Source of the DNA: Biscogniauxia marginata
Taxonomy: Eukaryota > Ascomycota > Sordariomycetes > Xylariales > Xylariaceae
Reading direction: 5' to 3'
Length of the DNA: 64,000 bases
NCBI GenBank assembly: GCA_022695795.1
Contig: MU404149.1
Coordinates: 62,001 to 126,000 of the forward strand
A program made the position numbers and the translations under genes. Of this stretch, positions 12,701-25,456 are shown piece by piece; position 1 is the stretch's first letter, and the number at the start of each line of letters is the position of its first letter. The notes under the pieces are model-generated. The model was not told where the DNA came from, did no database searches, and saw nothing but the letters and a program-made list of their open reading frames with translations.

Positions 12701-13166
12701 GTACGACGTGTACCTGTTCACCAACACGTCCCGCGCCAACGTGACGCTCTACCTCTCGCCGACGCAGAACTACCTCTCGGACCGCAACCCGCTCGCCTTC
12801 GCGGCGTCACTGTTCCCCGCGGCGCCGTCCTCGCAACAAGCAGCCGAGCCCCAAGTCGTCCGGTTCGTCGGCGACAGCGTCGGGCAGGACATGGCGCCGG
12901 GCTGGGGCCGCGCCGTGGGCGACGCGGTCTGGGGCCTCGACAGGACGACGACGACGTGGGAGGTGCCCCGCGAGGGCGCGTACACGCTCCGCGTCTGGGG
13001 GCTGGCGCCGAGCGTCGTCGTCCAGAGGGTCGTCGTCGACCTCGGCGGCGTCAGGCAGAGCTACCTCGGCCCGCCCGAGAGCTTCCTCGTCGGCAGGGAC
13101 GAGGTCGGGTCCGGTGACCGCGCGAGCTTCGCTGGGGTGCCGGGGGTAGTGGGGAGGATTGTGTAG
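9715..13166 (+). CDS. Glycoside hydrolase family 115, secreted alpha-glucuronidase-like
   Basis: Three exons, 9715-10026, 10178-11921 and 11989-13166, give about 1077 residues. The N-terminus (MGFFFKQTTVVLGGLAPLAAALG) is a signal peptide. The body matches GH115: AAVIAGSDARGVIFGIYDIS, SPWYWWADVPI, PSVTYRGFFINDEQPG, RLRANYLWPALW, GSSHTEPMM, LLWADDNWGNIRR, VYYHFDYVGDPRNYKW and IWIVNVGDLKPLE. Family members remove 4-O-methyl-glucuronic acid side chains from xylan, acting outside the cell. Several N-glycosylation sequons fit secretion. The second acceptor (10177) was chosen because it continues NYTH directly into YDVSETQYFYGPEF. The C-terminal third is the less conserved beta-sandwich region. The gene appears intact. 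It lies at the border of the gene-poor left region. Confidence 0.93.
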
Positions 13167-14368
13167 GTAGCGAACAGAGGGGATGGGGGTTGCTTAGAGG
13201 ATGTCGGTGAGAATTAAATAATTAGATAAAAGGATTTTTGCTTGTTTTGTGTATACCACCTACATATTTGTTGAAGACTTGATGCCACGATAGTAACGTG
13301 ATTATATCTCATCCCGTCAGACGGTACATTGAAAGTGGTTATGTTGTAGGTTGTATCCGTAGGTACAGTGTATGAAGTACGGAAGACCCCTTTTCAACAG
13401 CCATTCAATCGTATACGAGCCACAGACAAGAGCCATGTCCTTACATCAGCTGAAACCCAGCTGGGCTCAGCTTTGCCTCAAATTTTTCAACTGCCGTCAA
13501 TGCCAAGAAATCGTTGCTAGACCTGCTAGCCCCTGACTTTCGAAAGGGTAGGTAGGTGCATCTGTATTCTGTGCTGTATCTGTATTTTTCTACCTATATC
13601 TACCTACCTACATACCTCCATACCTAGTGTACCCCGTAATTATACCCAAGTGAATAGCTTCCGGACTAACCCCAATGTACCGACCATAGAAGTGGGTCTC
13701 TTTCACAATGCCAAAGGGCAGCTATGGCTGCAAGTTGACTTGTTCGTGCAGTTTTTTAGTGTCAGCTTTGTGTAGTGTAGGTATAATTTCTTCTGGTTGG
13801 CTTTATTCGACCTATTCGATGGCCCCCATTGGCTACGATCAGCTGAAACAAAAGCGGATACAAAAGCTCGAGGTACCCGTTGGTGTTTGGTCATATTGAA
13901 ACCAATCAGAATTGGGCTGTGCGCTGTTTATGCACTCCACTGTGGACCCTCCCAGTCTCCTTACCTATCAGACCCGATAAGGCAAGGGCTAAAAACAAGG
14001 AAGTCGCGGTTGCCGTGGTGAAGTTAGTTTAGGGCTAGCAAAAAAAATAAGTCAACACCCGCATTGTTCTTGCATACCGCATTTTATCGTTTTATCAAAT
14101 GACGGTATCTGCTGCCACAACTGCCACACCCTCTCTTATCGTTCCTTCACACCTCAACTCCACAAAGTCCGACTAACCACCACAGCACGTCACCGTCATC
14201 GTCAACCATCACGCTCTTTTTCTTTTTTTTCTTCCTCTTACTCGAGCTCTCCTCTCGTACCTAATTTGTTTATGTTTGTCTCCACCTCGGTTCTGCACCT
14301 GAGCTCTCGAGGTAGCATACGGGGACACCGATATTTACGCCCATTCTAATCCCAGGAATACGCTCAAT
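13167..14368. other. Intergenic, promoter and leader of kinesin
   Basis: No supportable gene. Contains ACCT-rich runs at about 13550-13620 and a long pyrimidine tract at 14210-14262 just upstream of the kinesin ATG, the usual layout of a fungal core promoter or 5' leader. Confidence 0.55.
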
Positions 14369-17300
14369 ATGTCTCCAATCGACCCAGGAGCATCATCCAT
14401 CACCGTCGCAGGTAGGTCGCTCCACTATGAATACGCAGGATGATGATGCTGACCTGTTTCCTAGTTCGAGTGCGCCCGTTCACCATCAGAGAAGCGGCAC
14501 AACTGTGAGTCGAAAATCCCATCACCCGCAGAAAAACAAATGAACCACCAATTTGGATGCTAAGACCGACATAGCCAACGACACGACGATGGAACCCTAT
14601 TTCTAGGGGACGGCTCCTTGGCTGGAGCCCCAACCCCCAAACTCAAGACAACTGGAATTCGATCTGTTATCAAGGTGGTCGACGATAGATGCTTGTGAGT
14701 ATCCCACAACCCACCCCAGACCGAGCTCAAGAGACCCAACGACTGATCCCGGGACTCGCAGGGTATTCGACCCCCCAGAGGATAATCCCGTCCAGAAATT
14801 CTCGAGATCAGTGGTCCCGAACGGCAAAAAGGTCAAAGATCAAGTCTTTGCCTTCGATCGGATATTCGACGAAAACACATCACAAACCGAAGTATACGAG
14901 GCCACAACAAAGAACTTACTAGACAGTGTTCTTGATGGCTACAATGCAACCGTATTCGCATACGGAGCCACAGGTTGTGGCAAGACACATACCATCACAG
15001 GCACATCGCAGATGCCGGGTATCATCTTCTTGACGATGCAGGAGCTATTCGAGAAGATCACAGAACGAAGCGACGAGAAGTCCACCGAGATATCCTTGTC
15101 GTACTTGGAGATCTATAATGAGACCATTCGAGATCTACTCGTCCCCGGCGGCAGCAAGCAGGGCTTGATGCTCAGAGAGGACTCGAACCAGGCCGTCACT
15201 GTACCAGGGCTCACGAGTCACCACCCGAAAGATGTCCAAGAAGTCATGGACATGATTGTCCAAGGAAACGAATACCGGACAGTCTCGCCAACTGACGCGA
15301 ATGCCACTTCATCACGGTCTCACGCCGTCTTACAAATAAATGTTGCCCAAAAAGACCGAAACGCGGCCGTCAACGAACCGCACACCATGGCCACACTCAG
15401 TATTATCGATCTTGCTGGCAGCGAACGAGCCAGTGCTACCAAGAACCGGGGCGACAGATTGCTAGAGGGCGCCAACATCAACAAGTCATTGCTTGCACTG
15501 GGCAGTTGTATCAACGCCCTCTGTGACCCTCGGAAGAAAGCCCACGTGCCCTATCGGAACAGCAAGCTCACTCGACTCCTCAAGTTTTCACTTGGTGGCA
15601 ATTGCAAGACAGTCATGATCGTCTGTGTCAGTCCTTCGAGTGCGCACTTCGACGAAACCCAAAACACACTTCGATATGCCAACAGGGCCAAAAACATTCA
15701 GACCAAGGTCACCAGAAATGTCTTCAATGTCAACCGTCACGTCAAGGATTTCCTGGTGAAGATTGACGAACAGATGGCCTTAATCAACGAGTTGAAAGCA
15801 CAACAGAAGGATGCGGAAAAGCAATTCTTTGCGAAGTTCCGAAAGCAACTGGAGAAAAGAGAGGCTTCAGTACGAGAAGGAGTACAGAGAATCCGCGTGG
15901 CCTACGAAAACTCCTCATCCGAGCGAAGGGAAAAGGTCTCGTATATGAAGAAGCAGCGTGGCATTGAGCGACGGATTAGTCTACTGTCTGCCTGGATCGC
16001 AGCGTTCGACACCGTGTGTGATAACAGAGACGACGAGGACGACATGCCATCTAACCTAACAGCCATGCGCAAGACGGCCCAGGGTATCTTACTAGAACTG
16101 GAACACAGCCGACATCATATTCATCAGAAGCTGGAGAAGACAAACTGGGAGCGTGCTATCGACGGTGCTCTACAGCATAGTATCCGCCAACTTCCTTCCG
16201 AAGATGGACATGCCGACACCGGGGAGATTGCTAGTTTGACAATGGAAGCCGAACTTCTCAAGTCTAACTTTGCCCGAGAAGCCTACCGGGAAGTTCTAGA
16301 CCAGGATAAAGCCGGTGACTCGGCCATCATGCAGGTACTACTTACTGCACAATTCGAGATTCTCGCATCCCTGTCGGAAACGATCAATATGAGCGAGGAG
16401 GAAGCAGTGGCGCATGCCAAAGACATCATCAACCGTCTGCTGGAGACTGGCTACTCGGCAAGTTCGCAAGTGGTAAAACCAGATGGTGACCATATGCCTG
16501 TTGAGGCATTCTCGCCGCGCAAGCGTGGAACTCCGAAGAGAAGAAGGATGTCCAACTTGCCGAGAGAGTCGATCAAGCCTATCCCGAACCCGGCTCTAGC
16601 AGCTCTTGCGTCTTCTCAGCCACAGCAGCTCGGGTCACCTATGAAGGGCTCTCCTCGTCGCCGCAAGGTAGTTAACCCGCGAAAGGGTGTTTCGTTCACA
16701 CCGGTGAAGAAATCAACTTCCAAGCGTATGGTTCGATGGCGTGATGATGACGGCGAGTCGGGGACTCTGGCCGATTTTGAGAAGACGCCTCAAAAATTCG
16801 AGTGCACGCCCGAGAAAAAATCACCACAGAAGGCCCTCCAAAGAAGCCCGTCGAAACTCCCGCTTCTAAGCCATGACTCTGGCGAAGAGTCGAGCCCTTC
16901 GCTTATTATGCCAGAAGTGACAAGTATACCACTTCCGAAACCTAACAGATTTCAGGCAGGCTTCTTGTCCAAGGCTCGACCATCGCAAGATAATGGCTCT
17001 CCAGTGCCGCCGACTATGTCGCTCAACTTAACACCATCGCCCAACGCCGAAGAACAAACCAGCCCGCTACGTAACCTAGACCTATCGCGGGCTGCTAATG
17101 TCAACTCACCGGTACAGCGTCTTTCGGCTAGCCCGAGACCTTCTCCAAGGCCCTCTCCGTCGTCGTCGTTCCTATCAGCTATCCCTACACCAAGGAGAAT
17201 ATCGTCTTCAGACGAGAACCAACCACCTTCGTCTGACTCGGAATCCTCGACCCTCTTCGATGCCTCAAAGCTCCGATCGGCTCTCCATGCAAATAAACGA

Positions 17301-17702
17301 CCCAAACGCCTGTCCTCGATCGCTGGCCCTGGCTCAATCGGTGCGAACGCAAGGCGCGTTTCGTCGATAGGCTCGGTGAGCAGCAGTGTCCACAAACCTA
17401 GCAATAGCTACCCAGGCCCGCTGTCCTCCAGCACTAACGGCATCTCCAGGCTTCGACGCGGCAGTGCGGAACGACATAGGAGTCCCCCCATCAGCTGCTC
17501 GCCGCCCGATACGAGAGATTCCAAGGCCTTTACCCCCGGACAAGCCAGGCGCATGAACATGGGCGGTTCCACGAGGGCTGGCTGGGGCAGCCCTGGTGAG
17601 AGGAGAGAACGACGCGAGCACGGTGGCGCACGTCGTATCACTATCGGCGGTACGGCGATGAACGGCTTGCCAAGGGACAAGAATGGTATCATTTGGCGAT
17701 GA
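14369..17702 (+). CDS. Kinesin-8 family motor protein (Kip3/Klp5-like)
   Basis: Four exons, 14369-14411, 14465-14504, 14575-14694 and 14762-17702, encode 1047 residues. The first three exons are tiny and are needed to complete the motor N-terminus (VRVRPFTIREAAQ). P-loop GATGCGKT is at 136-143. Switch I NATSSRSH and switch II DLAGSERAS follow, with the microtubule-binding stretch HVPYRNSKLTRLLKFSLGGN. After the motor come the neck (TLRYANRAKNIQTKV), a coiled-coil-prone region (ELKAQQKDAEKQFFAKF) and a disordered, basic, Ser/Pro-rich tail with NLS-like clusters (PKRRRM). This layout is that of kinesin-8 motors, which walk to plus ends and promote microtubule shortening, controlling spindle and nuclear positioning. 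SPxK/TP sites in the tail suggest CDK control (inference). Confidence 0.93.
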
Positions 17703-19666
17703 ATTTGTTAAATATGACTATTGGCAAATTCCAGTTAAAGAGGGTTCTGAAGGGTTATGAATATCGGAGTACACAGGAGGATTCGGCTTGCTGTAGAGCG
17801 CAGTGAGCACCATTTTTTATGAGTTTAGAGAGATAGGATGGCCGGCCTCGGCGTTAAAGGAGACGCTCAACATCGTTTCTGAATACATGCACATATACTC
17901 TATCATCACATCAGCCCGAGCGTTGACTGGCCGACGAACGGCGTCACTGGCTTTCTTGTTGTACTTATATATCTCCTCTTCTGAATGGAATCGTATATTG
18001 ATTGGCCTAGGATTTAGCCCACCTGGCTAGTCGGACACGATAATTCATAACTTATATCATTGCTGGCACCATTATCTTCGACGTGAAGATGCCCCAATCG
18101 TTTTGTGTTTCTGAGATATCCCCGGGGTCTGTGGGGACTCGGTCTTTTTAGTAGTGTAAATAGGTCAACATTCTCTCTCAGGCCTCGCCTTTAGCGACGC
18201 TCTTCTCTTGTTCAAGAGGGCTTTCGTGGTCATCCAGTCAGTAGAAAACGATGTCGGGATTGATATATTGATGGAGGGGGCTTTGGTATGTATTAACTAC
18301 ACAGTAGGTAGTTGGTGAATTGTGTTTGAATGTTGTAATTAGTTAATTCGATTCGTGATATGAGTGAGTAACTTGATGGTCTTAAGCTCCTTTGCCTCTT
18401 TATTATGATTTGCCTAGTATATTGGTTCCCTGAATTGTTTATGTCCAGCCAAACCGCCTTTGGCAATCAGCGCCGTGCGGCGGCGGGACCTCATTACCCG
18501 CTATAGGTAGTAGGAGGTATGTATACTATCGCCTAGCCTGGCGCCCGACCCGGAGCTCTTAAGGCACCTCGCATCGCACTTCCTATTCTGGTATTTATTC
18601 TAGTATCTACCCTTAAACCGTACCTAAGTAACACTTGTGGCCCGCCCGGTTAGTTTCACTACGTTTTTCCCGTATTCTGTTTTTATTTTATTTTTTCCAT
18701 GTCCAAGATCGCGATATCTGTCTCCCTCCCCCATACCCAGACAACCACTAGACGTGGGCCGAGTTGCTTGCTATAGCTCAGGCGATCGCTACAGAATGAA
18801 TGGAGCTCAGCTACCGCAGTGGGTGCTTATAACCGAGGTTTCTCTGCGTAAATGGCCAGGTAGGTACCTAAGTAAGGTGACTTGGCGCCCTCTATCTACG
18901 TAGATCGTAGGTAATTCAGGGGGGAGAGGGGCTGTTGGGTTAGGTTTATAGCGTTGTAATGGATATGTCATATCTCTTACTTTCTCTGGGCATTTATGTC
19001 ACGTCACATATTGCCATTCTCTGTTAACCAAGCTTTTATCTGTGTGTCATGTATCCAGTCTAGCGTAACTTTGAGCTTCTCCCCGGGGGAAGGGCAGATC
19101 TGGGAGGGGAGAGGGGCGGGGCGGGCTTATCGTCGCAGTAGTGAGACATACATAGTATGAGTATATAGTATACACATCCGTATCTACCTACCCAGGTTAA
19201 GTGTATACACGTATTTATATTGATACGTACTTTATGTAATGAGGTTCGATATAATCTCAATGGTGATAGGGATTGGTTATCACTTAGATTGTCTTCTCTT
19301 CTTCCTTGCCATTAACTAGGTGGTTATCGAATCTAGATAACTTATATATACGCCGGCTGTTTCGTCACATTTATATATCAGCGTATATATACCTAGATAA
19401 ATGTGGCAACTTTTCTGCATTCTACAGCAGATCGCGCTAACGCACACTGCGCGACTCACGACTCCCCTCCGCACTTGGTCGCTTGCCAGCTAGTTCTTCG
19501 TGCTTATATATACATATATATATTACTTCATACATGCCGGGTCCTCTACGATACTTGAATGTCATCTAAATAACTATATTCGCGAAAACGAGCAAACAAG
19601 CATACGAACGAACGAGTCAAGACGAGACTAGACGAGGCCTTGAGCAACTCAGGCAAGGAAACAGTC
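17703..19666. other. Intergenic, about 2 kb
   Basis: No supportable gene. Holds GGTAGGTACCT-type motifs near 18860, a GC-rich run around 19080-19125 and TA microsatellite sequence at about 19504-19526. The last 200 bases should be the permease promoter. Confidence 0.5.
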
Positions 19667-21830
19667 ATGTCAATGGACCGCAAGGAACTCGAGGCCCAGA
19701 AAGATGCCGCCGCGGGGACGACTAAGTATGGTGAGGTCAAGCTCGATACGGGCGAGATCGTGAACGCCTCGGGTCACAGGCAGGAGCTTGAGAGGAACTT
19801 TGTCAGTGCGCCCTTTTCCGTCGTTTTCTCTCTATCTGTCTATCTCATTCACTCGGGGAGCAATAAAATGAAGCTTAGAGATAAGACGAAAGATGGGATT
19901 CTCTATCTGCCGAGTCTTATATCGTCATCGTGGTGCGAATTGGTCGCTAACCGAATGTTTTGGGAGGGGGTTTAGAGTCTGTTTAACATGTGCGCCGTCG
20001 CCGTCGTCATCGGGAACTGCTGGGCTATCTCGGGGGCTACAATCGTAAGTTCTCTCTCCCAAGTATTCTCATAATTGGGCGTTGTCGTGTGAATTGCGCC
20101 TAAGCGGAATTGATTCGAAAACATAATAGTTAACCGGGACTAATCGATCAATAGAACCTATCGATATTCAACGGCGGCTCGCCGGGCGTCATCTACGAGT
20201 TGTGAGTGTATCTTCCTCACCTAGAAGCAGTCTAACTTCCCGCTCCATTATATATATGACCACAAATACGAACGATATCGATTCCCCCAGTTGATTGGAA
20301 TTACTGACGAAAGACCAAAAAAAATCCGTAGCATAACCGTCGGGCTCTTCTACCTCTGCATAACCGCCAACCTCGCCGAGCTCGCCTCGGCCATCCCCTC
20401 GAGCGCGGGCGTCTACCACTGGGCGTCGGTGACGCCGGGGCGCCGCGTGGGCCGGGCCCTGGGCTTCTTCGCGGGCTACTGGAACTCGTTCGCGTACGCG
20501 CTGGGCGGAGCGTCGCTGGCGGCGACGGCGGGCAGCGCGATCCTCGAGATGTGGGCGCTGACGCACGCCGGCTACGCCTTCCAGCGCTGGCACGTCTTCG
20601 TCATCTACCTCGTGCTCATCTGGGGCGCGACGGCCGTCCTGCTGTTCGGCAACCGCGCCCTGCCCGCCATCAACAACGTCTTCATGGGGTTCGGCCTCCT
20701 CGGCTGGCTCGCCTCCGTCGTCGCCGTCGCCGCCCTGCCCTCGAGCGGGGGCCGCGTCGCCGCCGACGGCTCCCCCGCCCCGGCCTACGCCTCGTCGCGC
20801 TTCGTGTGGGCCGACTGGCAGAACAACACGGGTTATGTGAGCAATGGGCTTGTGTTCGTGCTGGGCATGTACAACGGCGCGTTTAACATCGGGACGCCCG
20901 ATTGCTCGTCTCATATGGCGGAGGAAGTCCCGAGGTGAGCTTTTCCCTCCGCCCTTCCCCTTTTTCCCTCTTTTGTTCGAAGGGTTACAATAAAGCCCGT
21001 ATCTTGCGAGAAACATTAACAGATTAACTTTTTTTTTTCTCCACAGGCCGTCCGTCAACATCCCCATTGCCATGGGCACGCAGATGACGGCCAGCTTCCT
21101 CAGCACGATCGTATACTACGTGGTGCTGATGTACGGCATCACCGACTTCGACGCGGTGCTCGGCACCTCGACCGCGTTCCCACTGACCAAGATCTACCAC
21201 CAGGTGGCGGGGGCGTCGTCGGCGGGGACCTCGCCGGAGGCGGCCGCGGCGGGCGCCATCGGCCTCACCGTCGTCGTGCTCCTGCCGCTCGTGGGGAGCC
21301 TCATGGGCGCCATGCTGACGGCGAGCCGCGTGTTCTGGACGCTGGCGCGCGACGGCGCGACGCCCTTCGCCCCGGCCTTCGGCCGCGTCGACCCCCGCTG
21401 GAAGAACCCGTTCGGCGCGATCCTGGCCGTCGCCGTCTTCTGCACCGTCATGGGCCTCGTCTACCTCGGCAGCGACGTCGCCTTCGCCGCCATGGTCGGC
21501 TCCTTCGCGCTGCTCACCACGCTCTCGTACCTCGCCGCGCTGCTGCCGTTCGCGATCCGCGGGCGCGGCTCCCGCGGCCGCCTCGCGCCGGGCCCCTTCT
21601 TCATGAGGGGCGCGCTGGGCTACCTCGTCACGGCCGTCTCGTGCGGGTACATGCTCGTCTGGCTCGTGTTCTACTGCTTCCCGTACTCGCTGCCCGTGAG
21701 CGCCGCTGGGATGAACTACTCGTCGGTCATCGTGGGCGGGCTCACGGCCGTAGTCGCGGCGTGGTGGTTCTGCGTCCAGGGGCGGTACGAGGGTCCGCCT
21801 GTTATCGTCATGAGCGGGGACGTGGAATGA
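19667..21830 (+). CDS. APC-superfamily amino acid/choline permease
   Basis: Five exons, 19667-19801, 19976-20044, 20155-20201, 20332-20934 and 21047-21830, encode 545 residues. The start is the first ATG of a hydrophilic N-terminal tail (MSMDRKELEAQKD). Membrane blocks include MCAVAVVIGNCWAISGATI, SIFNGGSPGVIYEF, TVGLFYLCITANLAELASA and the characteristic IPSSAGVYHWAS, then SHMAEEVPRPSVNIPIAM. About twelve hydrophobic segments are present. These motifs fit the fungal GABA/choline permease group (Hnm1/Uga4-like) of the APC superfamily at the plasma membrane. The substrate cannot be fixed from sequence. Codon use in the last two exons is strongly GC-rich, which makes long open frames on the opposite strand (20189-21106 and 21024-21986) that are not genes. 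Confidence 0.9.
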
Positions 21831-22608
21831 AGTAAAAATCACTTGTTGTAACTTGAGATCTTTTTCTTGTCTCAGTAGGGTAGACGCGCCTATAGTTCTC
21901 GCATGAAGAAATTTTATAACTAGCCAGGCTTTGTATGATGTATGATGAAATCGTGATGGCAGATCTTGAAGAACTGTTCCACGCACACCACAATAATCAG
22001 TGAAACCAGAGGGACCTTAATTAGCATTGAGATATCATGGGATTCGGGCCCCGTACTGCGTTGTAATAGTAGTTCTGATTTGACCACCGGCTCCTAAATT
22101 AAGTTGTCGTTATATTTACCGCCAATCCACACGTGCTTGTTTATATTGCCATGCAGGACAGAGAGAGAATGAGAATGAACGGAGTGGGTTTGGTGAATCT
22201 GGTCAATGGTCAACATTTAATTCGCCCCTATTGCAAACTCGCTATATTCACTACCCGCAGACTACACCGTGATTTTCAGATGCAGTTGTTTTCCTACTTT
22301 GCACACCGTAGGGCGAATATTCATATAAATCCTAAAGTATCTTGTTAGTTACATTCACTCGCGGAAATTCCCAACATAGGTCTCGTAATTCACCGTTGCT
22401 AGCGTGAAGTGAATTACGGCAACTTCCTCCCTCCATTCACTTGCACTACATATCACTCATATCTCTCACCACAATTTTATATATAAGGATGTCAAGACCA
22501 TCTATATGGAGGACGAATCGTGATAATTTCACGAACTTAGAAGACCCTACTCTGCACGTCAACCACAACTACTTAGTTATATTACCCCCTCTAGCCACCA
22601 TAGTAATC
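21831..22608. other. Intergenic
   Basis: About 780 bases between the permease and the small secreted ORF. No gene-like frame with motifs. Composition is moderately AT-rich. Confidence 0.5.
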
Positions 22609-22902
22609 ATGCTGTTCAAGAACATCGTCGCTCTCGCGGGCATTGTGGCTACGACCTACGGCTCCGAAGCCACCGCTTTTGAGCCCGTACTCCGGGCCGT
22701 CACCCGCGACATTGAGAAGACGAAGAGTCTTGGAAGCACGACCTGCTTACCGAAAGTTGACGATTGCGCCACCTTGTCGCCACCGTCCACTCCGGCGGGC
22801 CCTTACAGCTCATGGACGACCGGCCACTACACGTCGACGGAGACCCTCTCGGACACCGCCAGATTCCCCGGCATCACCAGCGTCCCCGTACCGCGGAACT
22901 AG
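22609..22902 (+). CDS. Small secreted protein candidate, possibly truncated by an in-frame stop
   Basis: The ATG at 22609 opens a 97-residue frame with a signal-peptide-like N-terminus (MLFKNIVALAGIVATTYGSEA) and two Cys in the mature part. The same frame continues past the TAG at 22900-22902 for 59 more codons to a TAG at 23080-23082. That extension has no further stop, is rich in Thr, Lys and Arg, and matches the composition of the upstream part. It could be a 156-residue secreted protein inactivated by one nonsense change, or a genuine 97-residue protein followed by chance open frame. No family is recognised. Confidence 0.4.
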   Translation: MLFKNIVALAGIVATTYGSEATAFEPVLRAVTRDIEKTKSLGSTTCLPKVDDCATLSPPSTPAGPYSSWTTGHYTSTETLSDTARFPGITSVPVPRN

Positions 22903-23082
22903 ACCACCACTACGATCGGCGTCGGCGTTATCGTAACGAAGGACGCTGCGGCTTTGCCGGTGTCGACGAAGCCCCGTGTCCCAGCGCTGTCCTCCAAGCG
23001 CATCCGCACGAAGCCCACCGAGGCGCCCACGACCATGCGCAAGGTGGTCAGAAAGGGGGCCGAGCCCGGTCGAGCGGTCTAG

Positions 23083-24087
23083 GGCAGATGCGCGCCTTTC
23101 GCATTCGTATGTGCACCCGAGGGGTCTATACATGAATACCGAGTATATCGGGGTGAGATAGAGTAGAGAAATAGAAAACAGAAAGGAACGAGGAAAAACG
23201 GGGGGGAGGAAGTGAGTGAGAGGTAATCGCGATGTGATTTTTTTTAAACTCCCAGTCCCCGCTACTTGTGTAAAATATATGTATCTATTCTCTGCCTACA
23301 CAACAACTTACAGCTTGTGGAATTGAAAGCGGGAGCTGGAATTCTTGGTCGACACGATTAAAGTACCTCAGTGGAAGAAAAGAAAAGTTTTTAAAAAAGG
23401 CTCGCGAAACCCCTCAGATTGTCATTCGGTCGAATTCTCAGCAGCTGTTCATATAAGAATAGAATCATTATGAGGTTTTGTCGGAGATTTCAGATACTCT
23501 GAGATTATGTAGATATGTAAGTGAAGCTTGCTGAAGGAGAGAGGAAATAGGCTAACCTAGCCTGCTGTAAGTCATGACGTCGATCTCCCTCCCAGCGCCG
23601 GAATCTGGGCGATCCCGGTCCGCTAATGCAGCTATCCGAATCCGAGTTTAGCGGCTACCGGATAGCGGGTAAGGTGAACTTACAAGAGGCAGCAAATATG
23701 CGATGCTAGCGTCCCCTACTCAATTCCACCATCGGCACTTACTAGGGGGCGCGATCCCTCATGGACTTTTTTAATTGTCTTTGCGACGAGTTCATTACCC
23801 CCATATCTCCTTGTTCCGGTAGGTATTAGGTATAGAATCGCCCGGCCCCAATCTGGGGAATATGCGTTACTAGGTAGGTAGGATTTATAGCTATCATACC
23901 CTTGGGTCATTGTTTTACATGTCTCATGAAACATTCCATCATCCCTCAAACACGAGCGTTTCAGCTTCTCTCTCTCTCATCAGTCTATGAGAATTTATAC
24001 GTGTCGTCTGCTTCTCGCTTCGTCTACTTAGGTGACTATAATCTTGATATTTTCTACTATTACTAGGGCAACTTATAGGCGGTAGAC
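23083..24087. other. Intergenic
   Basis: One kilobase without a supportable gene. Contains a GGTAGG run at about 23873-23882. The final part is the promoter region of the DUF1295 gene. Confidence 0.5.
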
Positions 24088-25456
24088 ATGGCGGGCCCGG
24101 TCCACGTGCTCGACGACTACTACCTCGCCATCACGCTGCTCGTCACTGTCGCGTACCAGCTCATATTCTTTTCGGTAGCATTTACCTTCAAGTTCGACAA
24201 GCTAACAGGTCTGTTCATGCATTCCCTTTTCTTTCTCCTGTCTCTACTCCAATTTTCTTCTTCTATTTCCCCGACTCACTTCACCCGAAGCATATAAAAC
24301 ACCCCCGCCCCCCTAAACGAAAACCGACCTTCATACTAACCGTCGCAGACTTCGCCGGCGGCACCAACTTTGCCCTCCTCGCCATCCTCACGCTGTCCCT
24401 CAGCAGCAGCACCGACGATGGCGCTCAGCACCAGCCCCGGCCGGGGGCGCGGCAGGTCGTCGCCTCGGTGCTCCTGGTGGCCTGGGCGCTGCGCCTGTCG
24501 GGGTTCCTTCTATTCCGGATCCTGCGGACGGGCAAGGACGACCGCTTCGACGACAAGCGCGACCGCTTCCTGCCCTTCCTCGGCTTCTGGGTCTTCCAGA
24601 TGCTGTGGGTCTGGACCGTGTCGCTGCCCGTGACGGTGCTGAACTCGCCCGCCGTCCAAGGCGGCGGCGGCGACAATGCTGCTACTGCGCAGCCTCCGTT
24701 CGGCACCAGCCGGGACGTCGCCGGCGTCGTGCTGTTCGCGCTGGGCTTCGTCGCGGAGAGCGTGAGCGACGCGCAGAAGTTCGTGTTTCGCTCGCGCAGC
24801 GATAAAGCTGCGGTGCTGGACCGGGGCTTGTTCTACTTCAGCAGGCACCCGAATTACTTTGGGGAGATCATCATTCACTTCGGTGAGTTAAACCTACGGT
24901 TTCCCTTATCCTTTTCCTCTTCTTTTATTTTTCAATTTAATTATGGCTACATTGCTCTGAATAATTACAATGGGACGGGGGAAAGACAGATCACTTGCTA
25001 ACTTCGTCAAAAGGCATCTACATGATCTGCGTCTCCGCGGCCGCGGACGGGCACCTCGGCGGCCAGGCCTTCAAGGCGCTGTACGCGACCATCGTGGGGC
25101 CGTTCTTCCTCACCGCCCTGCTCATGTTCGTGTCGGGCCTGCCGCTGTCCGAGCGGCCGGGCGCGAAGAAGCGGTACGAGCAGGGCCTGAACTGGGAGGG
25201 CTACCGGCGCTACCTCGCCCGCACGAGCATGCTGATCCCCTTCCCGCCGCAGCTCTACGAGCGCCTGCCCACCTTCGTCAAGAGGACCGTGTTCCTCGAG
25301 TTCCCCATGTATGTCTTTGACCCGGCGAAGCACTCGGATATTGCTCCCTCTGGGGGGCGAGAGCGATCTATGGAAGAGGGAGGAGGAGGGCGGAATGAAG
25401 AGGCTGCTGATGGGGGAGCCCGTCAGAGCGGGGAGCGGTTAACGGGGGATAATTAA
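24088..25456 (+). CDS. DUF1295 / steroid 5-alpha-reductase-like membrane protein
   Basis: Three exons, 24088-24208, 24349-24882 and 25014-25456, encode 365 residues. Membrane segments include YYLAITLLVTVAYQLIFFSVAF, ALLAILTLSL, VVASVLLVAWALRLSGFLLF, FWVFQMLWVWTVSLPVTVLN and ATIVGPFFLTALLMFVSGLPL. Family signatures are RTGKDDRFDD after the third segment, FVAESVSDAQKFVFR, RGLFYFSRHPNYFGEI and the C-terminal NWEGYRRYLARTSMLIPFPP. The HPNYFGEI box resembles the NADPH-binding C-terminal region of steroid 5-alpha-reductases and ICMT-like methyltransferases. Function in fungi is not established; reduction of a sterol or fatty-acyl-type substrate in the ER is an inference. The last 45 or so residues are Gly/Glu-rich and probably disordered. 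Confidence 0.88.

Noticed and set aside
20189..21986. Minus-strand open frames opposite the permease
   Set aside because: Composition shadows of GC-rich third positions; Arg/Ala/Glu-rich, no domain, while the plus strand has a complete transporter.
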